DNA from: Obelidium mucronatum
Lineage: Eukaryota; Chytridiomycota; Chytridiomycetes; Chytridiales; Chytriomycetaceae
DNA length: 64,000 bases
Reading direction: 5' to 3'
NCBI GenBank assembly: GCA_025765595.1
Contig: JAIVFH010000040.1
Coordinates: 124,001 to 188,000 of the forward strand
Under the pieces are notes generated by a model. That model searched no databases, had not been told where the DNA came from, and saw only the letters and a list, made by a program, of their open reading frames with translations. The position numbers and the translations under genes are program-made. Below, piece after piece: positions 32,825-45,194 of this stretch; position 1 is the first letter of the stretch; each line of letters opens with the position of its first letter.

Positions 32825-35800
32825 TTATTTAAACTTGTTTCGAATACTAGAACTAAAACAAGGAATAGAACTGCCATTGGGATGAACGAAAGTATGGCCA
32901 CTGTGTTGATTGACAGCATTATCATCAGCAAAGTACTTAACAGTCTTGAACAAGCTATGGAAACCATCTCGACAATGTGCCTTTGGATGACCAGATCCAT
33001 TTTTCGGAAGGTGGCAACAATGACAACTTGCTACCTCTGAATGCTTTCCTTTCGGTAGTCTGTGTGGCACTGGAACCGATTTCAAAAGGGGAACGGGAGC
33101 AGCAGCCGTAATTTGGATGACAGAATCAGAACCTTGACCTTCAGTGGCAATGGAAACCGAATTCGAGAGCGGCGGGGTTCTCCTAAATTCCTTGAGGATT
33201 TCTTGCGCCTTCACTTCTTGCGCCTTCACTGGGGTGGACTTGTGTTGCTGCTGTTTCAATTCAGATAAATCTTTTGTCGCAGAATCCATGAAACTACGCA
33301 TGGCTGCTGTTGACACAAATTTAATTGCCGATGTTTGAGTCATGGCAATGTTGAAAGCCTCGATTTTCCTACGTTTAGACGCTATGTTTTTGAAATTGAA
33401 CTCAGTGGGATCACGTAAAAACTTGGAACTCCATGTCTCCTCCAATCCTGCAGCCAATTTTCGAAAAATGGCGGGATCCTTCCGAGATACAACTAGACTT
33501 GAATTTTTAAGCAAAGAAGGAAGGGGTAAACCGAAAATACTCACCACCACGCTCCTTGGCAACAGGAATACGATAGAGCTCACGACTTCTCGACGAATAC
33601 TCCACATCTTCTGGATATTCTGTGAGTACACTATTCCAAAAGGTTCCAAACTTTTGAATGCTGTCCAAATCCTTGGCGTCAAGCTCATGGAAAACTCGAA
33701 ACCTCCAAAATATGTGAAGCTCAAAGGGAGTAAGCTTGTGCAAACTCTCTGTGTTATGCTCTTGTTTCTCATTGAGGAACGCAGTGTTACGATTCTTGGA
33801 GGTTTTCACAAGAACATGATTGGGCGCTTTCAACGTTTCGCGGTTTCCAGACTTCACTGGGGAAACTTTCGAGAAGAATGAGCTTAACGTGGCTTGACCT
33901 TTTGCCTTGATGGCTTTCACCACATTTACAGGGAGCTGTGTGGCCGCAGAAGCTATATTCGTCAACGTAGATGCAATCGGACTGGATTGGGGATGACTCA
34001 AAGCAGTGTCGGTAGACATGTTAATTGGCAGAGATTGGAGGCGTTTTGAGGGAGACCCTGCCACTGTGGACGGAAGTTGTCTCTTTTTTGATGATGGCGT
34101 ATTTGTGGACACTGGTGTAACAACCCACCCACTAGTGGGAGTACCCCGAGACTGTGGAAGCAAACCTTTTGGAGGGGTTTTTGGAAGTACTGTTGCCAAA
34201 TCTGAAGATTTTGAAACTGAAAACCGATTTATGAGATAAACACACCAATACTACAATACAAACCTTTGAGCTGCTCCGCCCAGAGTTGATGCTCTTGCAC
34301 TTTTCGTTCCGAGTAGAAAAGAAAATCCTCGTCGGTTCGAACAATTGTTTCCAGAGCATGTAGATTTTTATTTTCTTCTTCCGACAGACTCAAGCTTCGG
34401 ACGGCCACAGCTTTGTTGATCAGGTCCACCTTTGTCGAGAATCCCGCGTTTTTGACTGGATGTGGGGGGGCCAGTTTCCGAGATATATTCAAGTTCCAAC
34501 TGTAAGATTTTATAGGTGAGAACCAGATTCAAACACCCAAAACCAGAACTCACGATGACGAAAATTGCAACACCAAACAGTACCAAAGCAATGGCCCCAT
34601 TTGGCCTTCCCTTCTCAAAGAATTGAGATGGTGAAACAAATTTTCGATTCCTGCTCGTCCAGAAACAACATTACCATAGGAGTCTGTGATTTCAACGGCT
34701 TCCAAACGTGCAAAACGGCTAAGAGTGCGTAAGCAAAAATTATGAAGTTCCAATAATAACGTACCCTTCCTTGGCATAGACAATTAGCTGTTTGAGTGCC
34801 TTCTGAGCATTTGAAGTGAAAGCAGGAATGGTTTCGTTTTTGGCGAGAATAGCTTGTAATAATTCCACACTCTCGTCTAAACCTCGAAGTTTTCGAAACC
34901 CTGCCGAAATCAAGGTTAGTTGCTTAAAATAGAAACAGATGAGCGAAACAAACCAGTTGAGTCCCTTGGATGGAGAATGGCTTGAAAGACTTCTTTTTTC
35001 ACTTCCGAATAGAGCACAGAGTCCTTTGGGAGATCTGCGACAACTTTCATAACCTTATGCCAGATATCCAACACGTGGTCCGGATTACTGGCAACAATCC
35101 CAAGAGCTACAAGAGAGTCGTATGTGGCATTATCACTTGAGAAATCGAGGATTTGAACTACATTCTCTAAGTGGCGACGGTCCACAAAGCGCAAGGCAGC
35201 AATAGACTCTTCAAACGATTTCTTTCCTTGAACGGACATTTGGGCGATGCGGCCGTCAGAGGCACAGACAGTAAAAACAGTGTTAAAGACTGTCTGAAGG
35301 TCGTTAACTGTCAGTGACTTGGCGCTTCTGAAAGTTTCATCCAGCATCATGTGTTTTGACAGCACAGTCTTGATTGAATCCAAGAGAACCGTTTCGGTGA
35401 GCATGACATCTTTCACGAACATTAATGAGAAAGTATTGCTTGATAATAGACGAGTAGAGTCCACAAAAGGAGACTTGGAACCCTTGGGACTAAACAAAAG
35501 GTTGCTGTTAGTATTTGCACACAACAGCAAATCACAGAGAACATACATTCCTGGCATCAAGTCCAGCAAGTATGGTGCCTTTTCCATTCCGACGCTAATG
35601 CCGCTTTGCTTTACCACCTTTCTCATCATCTCTTCTTCCTGAAGCTCTGTTTGGAAGTTGAATTAATCTCTTTCAATCACGATATTCAAAGAAACAACGA
35701 TACATACCACGATAGTTTAGCTCAATGCTTCGGAACGGAACAGACTTTCCAAACTTCATTACAACATTGTAGAAATCAGTGTCGACGGCTGTTGAAGCAC

Positions 35801-36923
35801 CAACAATTCGAAACGGAAGATCTGCCAAAAGTATTCTAAATAGAGAACAGCAGGAAATTCAGAGCATATAAATACCATCTCGTTGGCCGGCGGTAAGATG
35901 TCGCAGCCCCACAGAGCTAGCAGCACTGTAGGTAATCGTAACTTGATCCTTACCACCCTTGTCTTTATCTTTCTTTCCGTTTTCCGACGCTTCATCCAGT
36001 AGAATATCGTCTTCATCCACACCCAAATCTTTTGCACGGTCGGTCATCCAGTCAGCATCACCCTTCTTTAAATTCTTGATGAACTCTACACAAGATGAAC
36101 GGCTTCCACGATTGCTAACAATTTTGTAGCGTTGAGACATCAAATAATATTTGTTGGACCAGTCTTGAACGAGTCTATTGAATAGAAAGGATATTAAAAC
36201 TTAACAGAGTCGAAATGGCGTTTGCCTTCAAGAGGAACAGTCGAAACTCACCTCACGTCACCAAGACCTTGTGTCCCGATTGGTTTTCCGCAACCACAAA
36301 GGCATACCAGTGCTGAATCGTATAGAGAAGCAGGATCATGGATATAGACACGAAAACATGCAGTGTATTCGCTTGGTTGAAGCGGAAACCAGTCGATACT
36401 TGATGCTGGATTTGGCACTGGCTTTTCCGTAATTAGAGCATTTGGAGGAGCGAACAGCGGCCCAAGCATATGTTTTAAATGCTCGTATTCGCCAAACTTG
36501 TCGGCAATCTGTTGAGTGATTAAAAACAAAGTCCACAATAGCAATGGTTCATGAACTCACAAACTGGCTTTGTGTGTAGTAAATTGCTTGAACCAGCGCA
36601 TTGAACTTGTCCTGAGGCAGCGTACAGCCCTTCAGGTACTGTTGGAGTTTCTCGAAGAACAAACCATTGGCCTTTTGCGTCGCTGCGAGCCACACCTCAA
36701 CTGAGGCTCTGGAAACGGTAGTGGTAGCGACGTCGAGACCCATTGATGGTGTTGTGATGGCGGTGGCGGCGGTGGCGGCGAGTTGAAGGTACTTGTGTGC
36801 TGTGACTGCCTTTTTTGGTCGAAAATGAGTCTGTGTGCTGCCTCCAGCACATTGACTGCCGGAAAAATTGTTAGCACATTTGTGAGAACAGTGTGGAAAT
36901 TTTCTTCCACCTTTTTTGTCCAC
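32825..36923 (-). CDS. long transposase-like protein of unassigned superfamily
   Basis: A run of minus-strand exons reads as one protein of roughly 1,200 residues. Features in order: a helical N-terminal segment; a Cys cluster (VCLCGCGKPIGTQ) followed by KYYLMSQRYKIVSNRG, resembling the zinc-ribbon plus YYL-x3-RY element of some eukaryotic transposon proteins; MMLDETFRSAK, then CASDGRIAQMSVQGKKSFEE, FSSDNATYD and VLDIWHKVMK, which have the spacing expected of a DDE/D catalytic core (Asp in DETF, Asp in SDNA); a Ser/Thr/Lys-rich linker; and a C-terminal Cys/His cluster (SCHCCHLP ... GHPKAHC). The N-terminal start is unresolved: 36923 is only the furthest upstream in-frame position, and an ATG lies near 36,741. 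No terminal repeats were found. A diverged host gene of transposon origin is an alternative. Confidence 0.5.
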
Positions 36924-36929
36924 CTATTT

Positions 36930-37494
36930 CTGTTGTCTCTTTAATTTTATATAAATATAGAACGAGATAGAAGGCGCGTGTTTTCCTCACACAAAAGTCA
37001 AATGAATGGGTTGGAACGAATTCTCTGAGTTTTGTGTTTTTTTTTAACATTCATTCGAAAACGACACTCACTCACACACACATACACACACAACGTGAAT
37101 TCGAATAGAGCAGAGAAAAATTTTCTTATGGAGACAGGAAGAATGGTTATCAAATGTTTTGAATTTTATGAATCTCGATGCACAGATCCAACAATCATAC
37201 AGATTTTTTTTTTCCAAACACACTTACTTGTTGCTGCTAAATGTTGCTGCTAGCTACAGAGGAATATGATTTACAGAGAGAATGTGCTATACTGATAGAA
37301 AGGCAAATGACTATTATTTTTACGCGATTTGAGCAGTTTGGTTGTGTCGAACTTGGAAAAAAAATATTCACATAAAAAGAAAAAAAAACGTTGCAGACGC
37401 GCACGCGCAAATGTAAACGTGGGGCATTGGCGGAAGGTTTACCCGGCTTTATTAAGAAGTAAATGCTTTCCTTTTTTTTTACTTTTGGTTGTCA
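36930..37494. other. intergenic region, low complexity
   Basis: Contains CA-rich (CACACACATACACACAC) and A/T-rich stretches between the transposase-like gene and the WOPR gene. No gene seen. Confidence 0.5.
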
Positions 37495-39150
37495 TTATTG
37501 TTGAGGCTCTGGCTCTGGTTGGTCTGGTTGGTCTGAATCAATTGGGGGCTGGGGAATCGGATTCGTTTGCACCGGCGATGAAGCAGGCATAGTTGATGGC
37601 GGTGCCGGTACATATGAAGGTTGTGGCGCATATGGGATCGGTATGGGTTGATAATAGTACTGGGGATGCAACGTGTAATACACAGGACCAGCAGGAGTGT
37701 AAGGATACGGTGGGATATGCTGATGATGTGTATGGTGGTATTGCGGGATGGTATAGTTAGGCGGTACAAAGCCTGGGTGAGGACGGTAGAACGGCTGGCT
37801 GGCCGCGTCAGGCCTTGACAACTCGGGGACACTGGCGGGAAGCTGGTAAGGCGGAGCAATCATGCTGATAGGCGGTAGACTGGTGTTTGTACTCTTTGCA
37901 TGTTGAGGGGACTCTACATCCTTTGTTGCTGCTGCTGTCACCACCTTCCGCCGTTTTGACGCCGACGACGGAGTAACATCTTCATCGTCACTGTCTTTTC
38001 CGAACGCATGGCGCGCAACTGCTTTGATGGTTTCCTCTCTCCGCTGCTTCTTTGCCAGCACTTCCTCAGATGCGTATTTCTCCATATCAATCGACTCTGC
38101 CAGCAGCCCCTTCCAATCAATGGAAGCATCTTCCAATAACACTTTAAGTTTTTCAGTTTCCGAGGGCGTCACGAACGGCGGCGGAACACGCCTATTCACG
38201 CCATCTGGTTGGTCACCAATCCCAGACTCAGAAGGCAAAGAAGTTGCGGGGGTATACATATGAATCACATCTTCCCGTGCATAATACGATATAATGCGAT
38301 GCTTAAGTCCATCTGATGCTTTCAGCGTAATTGTCCGTTTTGTTAATCCATCCGGAACAAGACGCGTGTTTTGCTTGAGTGTCTTGAAACTATAGGTGGG
38401 TTCTAGACCAGGGATCCGTGTGTCCAGAATATGCGTTGGTTTGCATTTTCGTGGGTCTGGTCCATCTGTTGTTGCTTCCACCTCTCTTTGTTGTTGGGGG
38501 TTAATTAGTAATATTAGTTTCTTACGTAAGGAGGTGAAAAAACTTAAAAAAAAACCTGTATAGCAGAAATGGACCATGCACGCGAGAAGGACTCCAACGC
38601 CGTCCATCCTAAACAGTAAAAAAGTAAATAAAAAAAATTGAATGCAGTGGAGGTGGTGTGTGTGTGCGTTTTTTGAGCTCACCCTCCATCGTTTTGAGCT
38701 CTCTTCAAACACTACGATCGATCCACTTCGGATTGGCCCAATTGCAGCACTCTCTGAAGGCACCTTGTCTACCGAAACTAGCAAGCCCCTGATACACGCT
38801 TCCACAACCAAAAGCGCATCTATCGGTTCCTTGATGAACCCAAAGAAAGTTTCATGCGCTGGTACCGCCGGGATTCCATCTCCTGCAGCCGCCGCCGGTA
38901 CAGCATCTACTGCATCAGGATCTTCCGTGTTTTGTTTTTCCAGTGTTGGTGGGTTTGCATTGCCTTCTTGTGCGGCTGCTGCTGTTGGAGAATCGGGACA
39001 AACACTGCTGCGTCCAACGGATCCTTCTCCGGTCCCCTGCGCTCCACCACCATCGTCGTCTTTGTTTTCTTCGTCATCCAAGGATAACATGTCTGCTATA
39101 GACATCTTTGTGTACTCTCTTGGTCCTTCAGCCTCCAGTCTATTACTCAT
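37495..39150 (-). CDS. Gti1/Pac2 (WOPR) family transcription regulator
   Basis: Three exons (39150-38683, 38608-38556, 38485-37495) give about 503 residues. WOPR motifs: ETFFGFIKEPIDALLVVEAC, GLLVSVDKVPSES, IRSGSIVVFEES-KRWR|DGRRWSPSRV, FLLYR|E and, after a spacer, KRTITLKASDGLKHRIISYY. The 53-nt middle exon encodes the conserved DGRxWSPSRV segment. The WOPR fold binds DNA and controls morphological switching (Wor1, Ryp1, Gti1/Pac2). The N terminus is acidic and Ala-rich. The C-terminal 170 residues are Pro/Tyr/Gln-rich, typical of an activation region. The SKRRK patch could be a nuclear signal. An in-frame ATG at 39105 (MSIADML) is an alternative start. Confidence 0.92.
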   Translation of the reverse strand: MSNRLEAEGPREYTKMSIADMLSLDDEENKDDDGGGAQGTGEGSVGRSSVCPDSPTAAAAQEGNANPPTLEKQNTEDPDAVDAVPAAAAGDGIPAVPAHETFFGFIKEPIDALLVVEACIRGLLVSVDKVPSESAAIGPIRSGSIVVFEESSKRWRVSSKNAHTHHLHCIQFFLFTFLLFRMDGVGVLLACMVHFCYTGFFLSFFTSLRKKLILLINPQQQREVEATTDGPDPRKCKPTHILDTRIPGLEPTYSFKTLKQNTRLVPDGLTKRTITLKASDGLKHRIISYYAREDVIHMYTPATSLPSESGIGDQPDGVNRRVPPPFVTPSETEKLKVLLEDASIDWKGLLAESIDMEKYASEEVLAKKQRREETIKAVARHAFGKDSDDEDVTPSSASKRRKVVTAAATKDVESPQHAKSTNTSLPPISMIAPPYQLPASVPELSRPDAASQPFYRPHPGFVPPNYTIPQYHHTHHQHIPPYPYTPAGPVYYTLHPQYYYQPIPIPYAPQPSYVPAPPSTMPASSPVQTNPIPQPPIDSDQPDQPEPEPQQ

Positions 39151-40194
39151 CCTTTCCCGTTTGACGTATCGATACCAGCGCTTTACTAATACTTTGACGG
39201 AGGACCAGTAAGAGGAATCTATGATAGTGGTGGATGGCAGAGAGCACGCAGGCGGAGGTGCTTTTTTTTGGGTAGTGGGTGAATGTGCCAAGAGGGAAAA
39301 AAAATTCAGTTTTATTTTGCACCCACTTTTTGAAATTTGAAAAAGCAAAGAAAAAAAAAACTGTAATTGTCAATAAAAAATTAAAGTGAAGTAAAAGTCC
39401 GTTCCAACAATTAAATAAAAGGGAGGCTTTTGGGAGAGAGGATAAAGCTTAAAACTATCATTTCGAGGAAACCATGCGGAAAAAAATTGCATCTTGACCA
39501 TCATCGAGTAATCACAAAAAAAAAGCCTTCTTGTTTTCCCAAAGCTCCTGAGTAGAGTCAGTAAACAGCTCCCCTTTTTTAATGTTCTGGGCCGGAAAAA
39601 AAAGGCTGCCAAAAAACGGCTCTTGGCAGACTTCATGAGTCATTACACATCATTGGCTGACAGGGATTGACGTCAAGTGCTATTCTCTCAAACAAACTAC
39701 TAACTACTCTCTTGTAATGATACAAAGCTCATACAGCACATACTTAGCCACTCCCGTAACCCACATTCAAAAGCACAGTCACTATGAAATAGCCAATGCC
39801 TGCGTCATTGACTTTTGCGTTGGACATTATTAGACATTATTTTATAATTTTTTAATATATCTGGTTTTTTTTAAGAGCCAATAAACGTCCCCTTCGCTTC
39901 TGTTACCAATGAGCACGTATACAACACAGACACCTATTCATTTTCAGAAAACATCTTCATTCATTTTTTTTTCTTTTACGTTTTTCAACTGGGTTTCACT
40001 TTTACTTTTCGTGGCTAATAAATACAAACAGTAAATAAATAACCAAAATAGATGTTAAAAGTAAATAATAAATAAATAAAAAAAACTCTACCACCCCAAC
40101 ATGAAACCAACCAACCAACCAAAAAAAAAAAAAAAAAAGGGAAAAGCCAATTTTTTTTGTAACTACTTTCTACTTTCTTCTACTACTACTCATA
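39151..40194. other. 1-kb intergenic region
   Basis: Divided by many A/T homopolymers (for example an 18-A run near 40,121-40,138). No coding region, RNA gene or repeat family recognised. It probably holds the WOPR promoter and the 3' end of the channel gene. Confidence 0.5.
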
Positions 40195-42151
40195 CTACTG
40201 CAACCGCGACGGTTTCCTCTGTATCCCTGCAGCCGCCATCGCGCCTTTCGCAAACGAACTCCGATTATCTTCCACCGCCATCACCATCTTCTGTCCCTCC
40301 ATCGCCAACTTCTGGATCCTCAGCTTCATATCTGTAAACTCGCTGATGACTGCATGAAAGTCTTTGAACGTGAGTCGGTAGAGAACAGATGGCATGGCGG
40401 CTTGAACTGTGGCTGTTCGCAAGACGCGGGTTATCAGTGCGACTTCTACATAAGTAAAATGAATGCGTTCATTTTTCTTTTTCTTTTCAGGTTTTATAAA
40501 AAAAAAAAAGAGTGGCGTTTACCTCCAATATAAGCCCCATCATACAACGACACAACTTTGACCCCATTCACAAATACATTGACTTTTCCTGACAAGATGA
40601 AAAACATGTCATGCCCCGAATCCCCTTGCTTCGTAATGAAATCTCCAGGAATGAAATAATGCGCATGCAAGACTGTAGCGATTCGGTAAAAAAATATTTC
40701 ATCACGTCCATCGTTTTCAGTTCGTCGTAGGAAGGGGACTTTTTCGATAAGTGAGCGTGTGTTGTGTAGTGATATATCCTGTGATTTTTTTTTAGACATG
40801 AGACACAACGTGAGAAGCAGTAATTTTTTTTTTTTCGGTACCGCTCGCAAAGACTCATTCATATCCGAAAGCAACGTATCCTCTTCAAAATATTTCCCGC
40901 GATATTTGGTTTCATAATAACTAATCAACTTTTCCCTCGTTTCATCGTCCAGTTTTTTCCATTTCACGTAATCCAATAGTTCCTCCATTTTCTGGTTGTA
41001 CAAGCGACCGGATGGGTTCAATGACATTGCAGCGGAAGAAATGTAACCTAGGAAAGACGCGTATATCGCGGCCCCGATTACAATGTAGACGATCGCTACG
41101 ATTTGTTCTGTTTCGGTTTGAGGTCTTGAAAAAAAAAAAGAATTGTTGTTTTTTTTTTTAGATACAGGGAAAGCACTCTGGAAAAAAAAAGGTTCTTACT
41201 TGAAAGACATTGGGAAAATGTTTCCAACCGCCTATTTTTTTTTTTTTTGTCGCAAAGGAAAATGGTCAATACAAAACAAAGCAAAATAGCGAAAGGGAGA
41301 GAGATAGAGAAAGAGAAAGAGAAAAAAATTCACTAAAAAAAAAAAAGAAAGAAAGAAACCTGAAAAAGCGTCCACGTATAAATCTGATGACTCCCCGCCT
41401 CCTCAAACTGCGGCCACAACCCACGCCACCCCACAAACCCTTCCACGCCACCCGCCAAATACATGCTACACGCGTTGAAATGAATATAAAAGAAAATCAC
41501 AACCGCTATCGGTAGAACTTTGGATATTCCGATTCCAATGTGTTCTTCTAGTTTGTATTTGAGTTTCCGGTAGATTGCGCAGCGGGAGATTATGTTGGGG
41601 AGTTCGTAGAACCGGAGGAGGCGGAGGAGGAGGAGGTATTTGGAGTGTGGGGTGTCGGGGAAGAGTAGGTCGAAGGGAAGCTGTATGTTGTTGTTGTTTT
41701 TTTTAAGTGTATGTGATATGTGTTGAGTCAAAAAAAAAAAACACAACAAGTCAGTCATGACTGAAGCAAGTTGTAATATACATACCGATGCAATCACATC
41801 CACCACAAGCCATGTACAAATATAATAATTGAACCATCCCGATAAACTGGGCCTCATGGACTCATACTCTCGGAAACTGCACATTTCATGCACGTTTTGA
41901 GATTGTGGTGTTATGGTGGACATGAACGTGTTTGCACTAAACACAAACGTGATGCTATGAAAAAAAATTTCACAGATTTCAGTTGTTGTTGTTGTTGTTG
42001 TTGTTGTTGTCGTTTTTTTTTTTGAATGGAGAAAGTGCATTTACTTACAAGAGTGTGATTGGAGTCCACGGACCGTTAAAGGCAACCACATAGGGAATAA
42101 TCCACAGAATAACAAAGTAGGCAACTAGAAGAAAAAGAAAAGAAGAAAAAG

Positions 42152-42183
<32 letters not shown>

Positions 42184-44419
42184 GCCCGGTTCAGTTTTTT
42201 GTATAAAGTAAACGCAAAAAAAAAAAAAATAATATAACGTAACTGGACATTACGAAATCCCATACGGTATTAAAATAACTCTTTGGATGCAACCCATTCA
42301 CCCAAAACCGAATCGAATCGAAATCGGCTTCATCGAATTGATCCAAGGTTAATTTCCGTCCCTTGTTGTCGTACGCGGGGAGCAAGAAACAAACTAGATA
42401 GTATTGGTACAATATCCGTAGTCGAGATGCCATGGGACTTTCAACAGGCACCGGCGATTGTAATTCATTGCTGTTCAGACCAGCGGGATCTGAAATATGC
42501 GATTCATCCTCCATCGCCATACCAATAACGTGGGATTTGATTTGAGATATCGTAGAGTGCGTCTGAGTCGTTGATTCCATATCCTCAGTCTTCAAAATAA
42601 CGGCGCGATTCGACGTTCGCCGGCTGGATGGTGAAGCTGTTGGTCCAAAGTGATTCGGATCTCCTACAGACAAGAGTCTCGTTCCTCGACCTCCTCCTCC
42701 TCGGTTACCAGGTTTTTCAAGATCGTCTTCACTGTGAGTTGTTACGGAATCCCGCCCACCGCCGCCGCCACCGCCGACGATGCTAGCTTCTTCAGCACTA
42801 ATCATTATTTTGTTTGTTGAATTGCCAAATCGGTAGTTTGCTAGCATACTGCTGGAATCATGAACGGGCGAAGGCCCCAACTGAAGGCCTCTCGGCATGG
42901 TACCAGGTTTCAATCCCGACAGTTTCTCACCAGTTCCGTTTCCTGCCATGGGTGCAAAGTGACTACTTCCTATCGTTTGTTTCAACGCCCCTGTTCCCTT
43001 CATGGATTTCAGTTGCGCTAGTCGCGATGCGGCTGTTGCTGCAACATTCATCATATTGTCAGAACTGCCTCCCATATTTTGTAGACTATCTCGAGAAGCC
43101 CGATCTTTTGATCCAGGTGCGCGTATGGATTTACTTCGACTCATCATGACACTGCCAAGATCTGTGCTGTTTCGTTTCGAGAAACTCATGTCTGTGCTGT
43201 TTCGTTTGGAGCCCGCTTGTGAGTCTATGCCGTCGTTGCTGTTGATTGTGTCTAGACTGTAGTGGGCTGGGATGGGTGGGACGACGGGAGCGGATGGGAA
43301 TCGGCGGTCAACGCTTTCTCTGCTCATGAAGCTTTCAACGGCGCTTTTTTCTTGATCCGAGTCGTCGTCGTCATTGTCGCCAGAAGATGATGATGAGTCC
43401 TGGCTTACATCGCTGTTGGTACTCTCTCCCATAGATTTCGCGCTTATATTAAAGCTTTGAGGTAAGGACTTTTCGCTCGTCTGATGGCTTTGCATTCCTG
43501 AAGAGATTGAGCTGTTCTGGGTTTTTTGAGACGAAAACATGAGGGGTTCGAGCGCGGCAGCCTGGAAAACTTTTGGTTGCAGTTGTTTTTGACCGCCTTG
43601 GAAATCGACCGAGGTTTTCCGTTGATGCCGTTTGAAACTCCGTTGTGAGCGGATAGCGGCCGCGGCAGCAGATGTGCTGTTTCCCATTCCAATGCTCGCG
43701 CGCTGCAGTGCCGAGTCGCCCCCGAGAGTCGAAATAATCACGTTCCCGTTGCTCTGGATAGTCATTGCGTTCCCGAGACTTGTTCGGGGCAGCAGCATTT
43801 TTGCCAGTTTCCTGTGCAGCGACTCAGTCGAAGCTGCCGCTGAAGTGGCGGCAATGTTTCCCTTCGACTTGTCTTTGGCGAGGGTCGATGTTGAGCGAGT
43901 TGGCGGACTGGCAATGTGCTGCACGGGGGCGGGCTTTGCGAAGCGCATGCTGAGGCGGCGGGCGCGCTTGTCCGGCGGCAGTTGCGGGTCGACGTCGGCC
44001 AGCTCCTTAGTCGACTTTGACTTTGAGTGCTTCGAGGCGACAGACGCGCGCGCGTTCGCGTTGTATGTGCTGAGGATGGAGGCGCGACGCGTGCCGAACA
44101 GCGGGCGGTCCTTGTCGCCGAACACGTTCGCCTGGCTGCTGCGGTTTACTTCGGCGTCGGCCGCGTAGTCGCCGCCGGTCCAGCGCAGGCCGAGGTCGAG
44201 GTGCGACGCCGCGGTGGGCGAGTCGTCTTTTTCTTTTTCTTTGTTGTTGTCTCTTTCTCTGGCCACAGACGCCCGGCTGCTGACGTGCGCGCTGATTCCG
44301 CCAACCTTGTAGTCGCCGCCCAGCAGCGACACAAGCCGCTCAGTGCGCGCAAGAACTTCCTGGCGCAGCTCGAGGACCTCAGAGAGAAGCGACGCGCTGG
44401 CGTCAATGCACGAAGTCAT
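40195..44419 (-). CDS. cyclic-nucleotide-gated cation channel (HCN/CNG/EAG superfamily)
   Basis: A long first exon (44419 to about 42,260; possible earlier ATG at 44482) encodes a 700-residue Ser-rich cytosolic N terminus. S1 (about 42,160-42,050), S2-S3 and S4 follow; S4 is KYLLLLRLLRFYELPN with only two Arg in the helix. S5 is LPIAVVIFFYIHF, then a pore exon and S6 (IVAIVYIVIGAAIYASFLGYIS). The filter region reads AVGNIFPMSF: neither GYG/GFG of K+ channels nor GETP of animal CNG channels. A C-linker (SYYETKYRGKYFEED) leads to a cyclic-nucleotide-binding domain with GDFITKQGDSG, GGE and RTATVQA, whose Arg contacts the phosphate. Many introns are A/T-rich. Such channels tune membrane potential or Ca2+ in response to cAMP/cGMP; a zoospore role is inference. 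Confidence 0.86.
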
Positions 44420-44545
44420 CTGTGCTGAAGTTGTTTGTAAATCTGAGTGCGGAAATCTGACGGTCTGAAATATTACTTTCACTTGACTCCATAAAAACTA
44501 TCTTGTACCAGATTTATTTATTATTTTAATCTATTCAAGAGATAT

Positions 44546-45019
44546 TTAGATGCGGTCTTCGTGCAATGCAAGCCCCTTTTGCGCCAGTTCGGCCTTGTAC
44601 ACTTTCATGTCGCGTTCCAACAACTCGGATATATCGCGTCTACGCAAAACCATCAATTCCCGATTCGCAAGTTCGATTTCATCCATCGTGCTGTGTGTGT
44701 ATTTTTTTTTTTTTTTTTTTTTTTGGAACTTTTCAGTGTCTGGTCTTTGAACGTTGCAAGGAATACTTGACAGTGCTCTATCCACAAGACACCTCCCTCC
44801 TCGTCCATCAGCCACTCTCTCTCACCTTTCTTTAATCTTCTTCAACTCTGTCTTGATGGATATAGCTATCGCGTTATCCTGCCAACTGGATACAAACGCC
44901 ACTACTTTGTTTCTTTGAAGGAGATCCCGTTGGTTTTCTAATCGGTTTTCCTCCTTGACGCGTTTGTTGAACTTTTGTTCGGCTTGGATCGATACTTGAC
45001 TCTTTTTTACTTCTTCCAT
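44546..45019 (-). CDS. CFAP141: CFAP141 (C1orf189-like) ciliary protein
   Basis: Two exons (45019-44826, 44690-44546) joined in phase 2 give 112 residues, close to the human protein (about 100). The C-terminal helix IELANRELMVLRRRDISELL...YKAELAQKGLALHEDRI matches the CFAP141 pattern (ELALAKKQLLMVRQ ... YQQELNQMGKAF) at most fixed positions, and SSWQDNAI corresponds to the W-R-N region. CFAP141 is a microtubule inner protein of the axonemal doublet. Its presence supports a flagellated stage in the life cycle. The whole protein is predicted helical and highly charged. The intron contains a 22-T run on the plus strand. Sequence identity is modest, so the assignment rests on length, pattern and context. 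Confidence 0.75.
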
Positions 45020-45194
45020 TTTTTTTTTGTTTGATTTTGTTGATCGTGTCTTTTTTTTTTTTGGATTTACTCACGAAGGCAGTGTATTCTTTTCCTTTTT
45101 TCTTTATTCACCGCCAGAGGCGGTTCATCTTTATTATCTTTATTCTTCTTTTCTTGCAGTCAGTATTAATAATTGCTTTGCTCAAAACAAAAAA

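Noticed and set aside
36897..36923. A right-hand terminal repeat for the long transposase-like gene
   Set aside because: The TIR-like sequence points the wrong way for a right end, and no partner was found near 32.0-32.8 kb.
41280..41350. GA-rich stretch (GAGAGAGATAGAGAAAGAG) as a regulatory element
   Set aside because: It lies inside an intron of the channel gene and is ordinary low-complexity DNA.
43632..44428. Plus-strand frames opposite the long channel N terminus
   Set aside because: Complement of GC-rich coding sequence; they lack domains.
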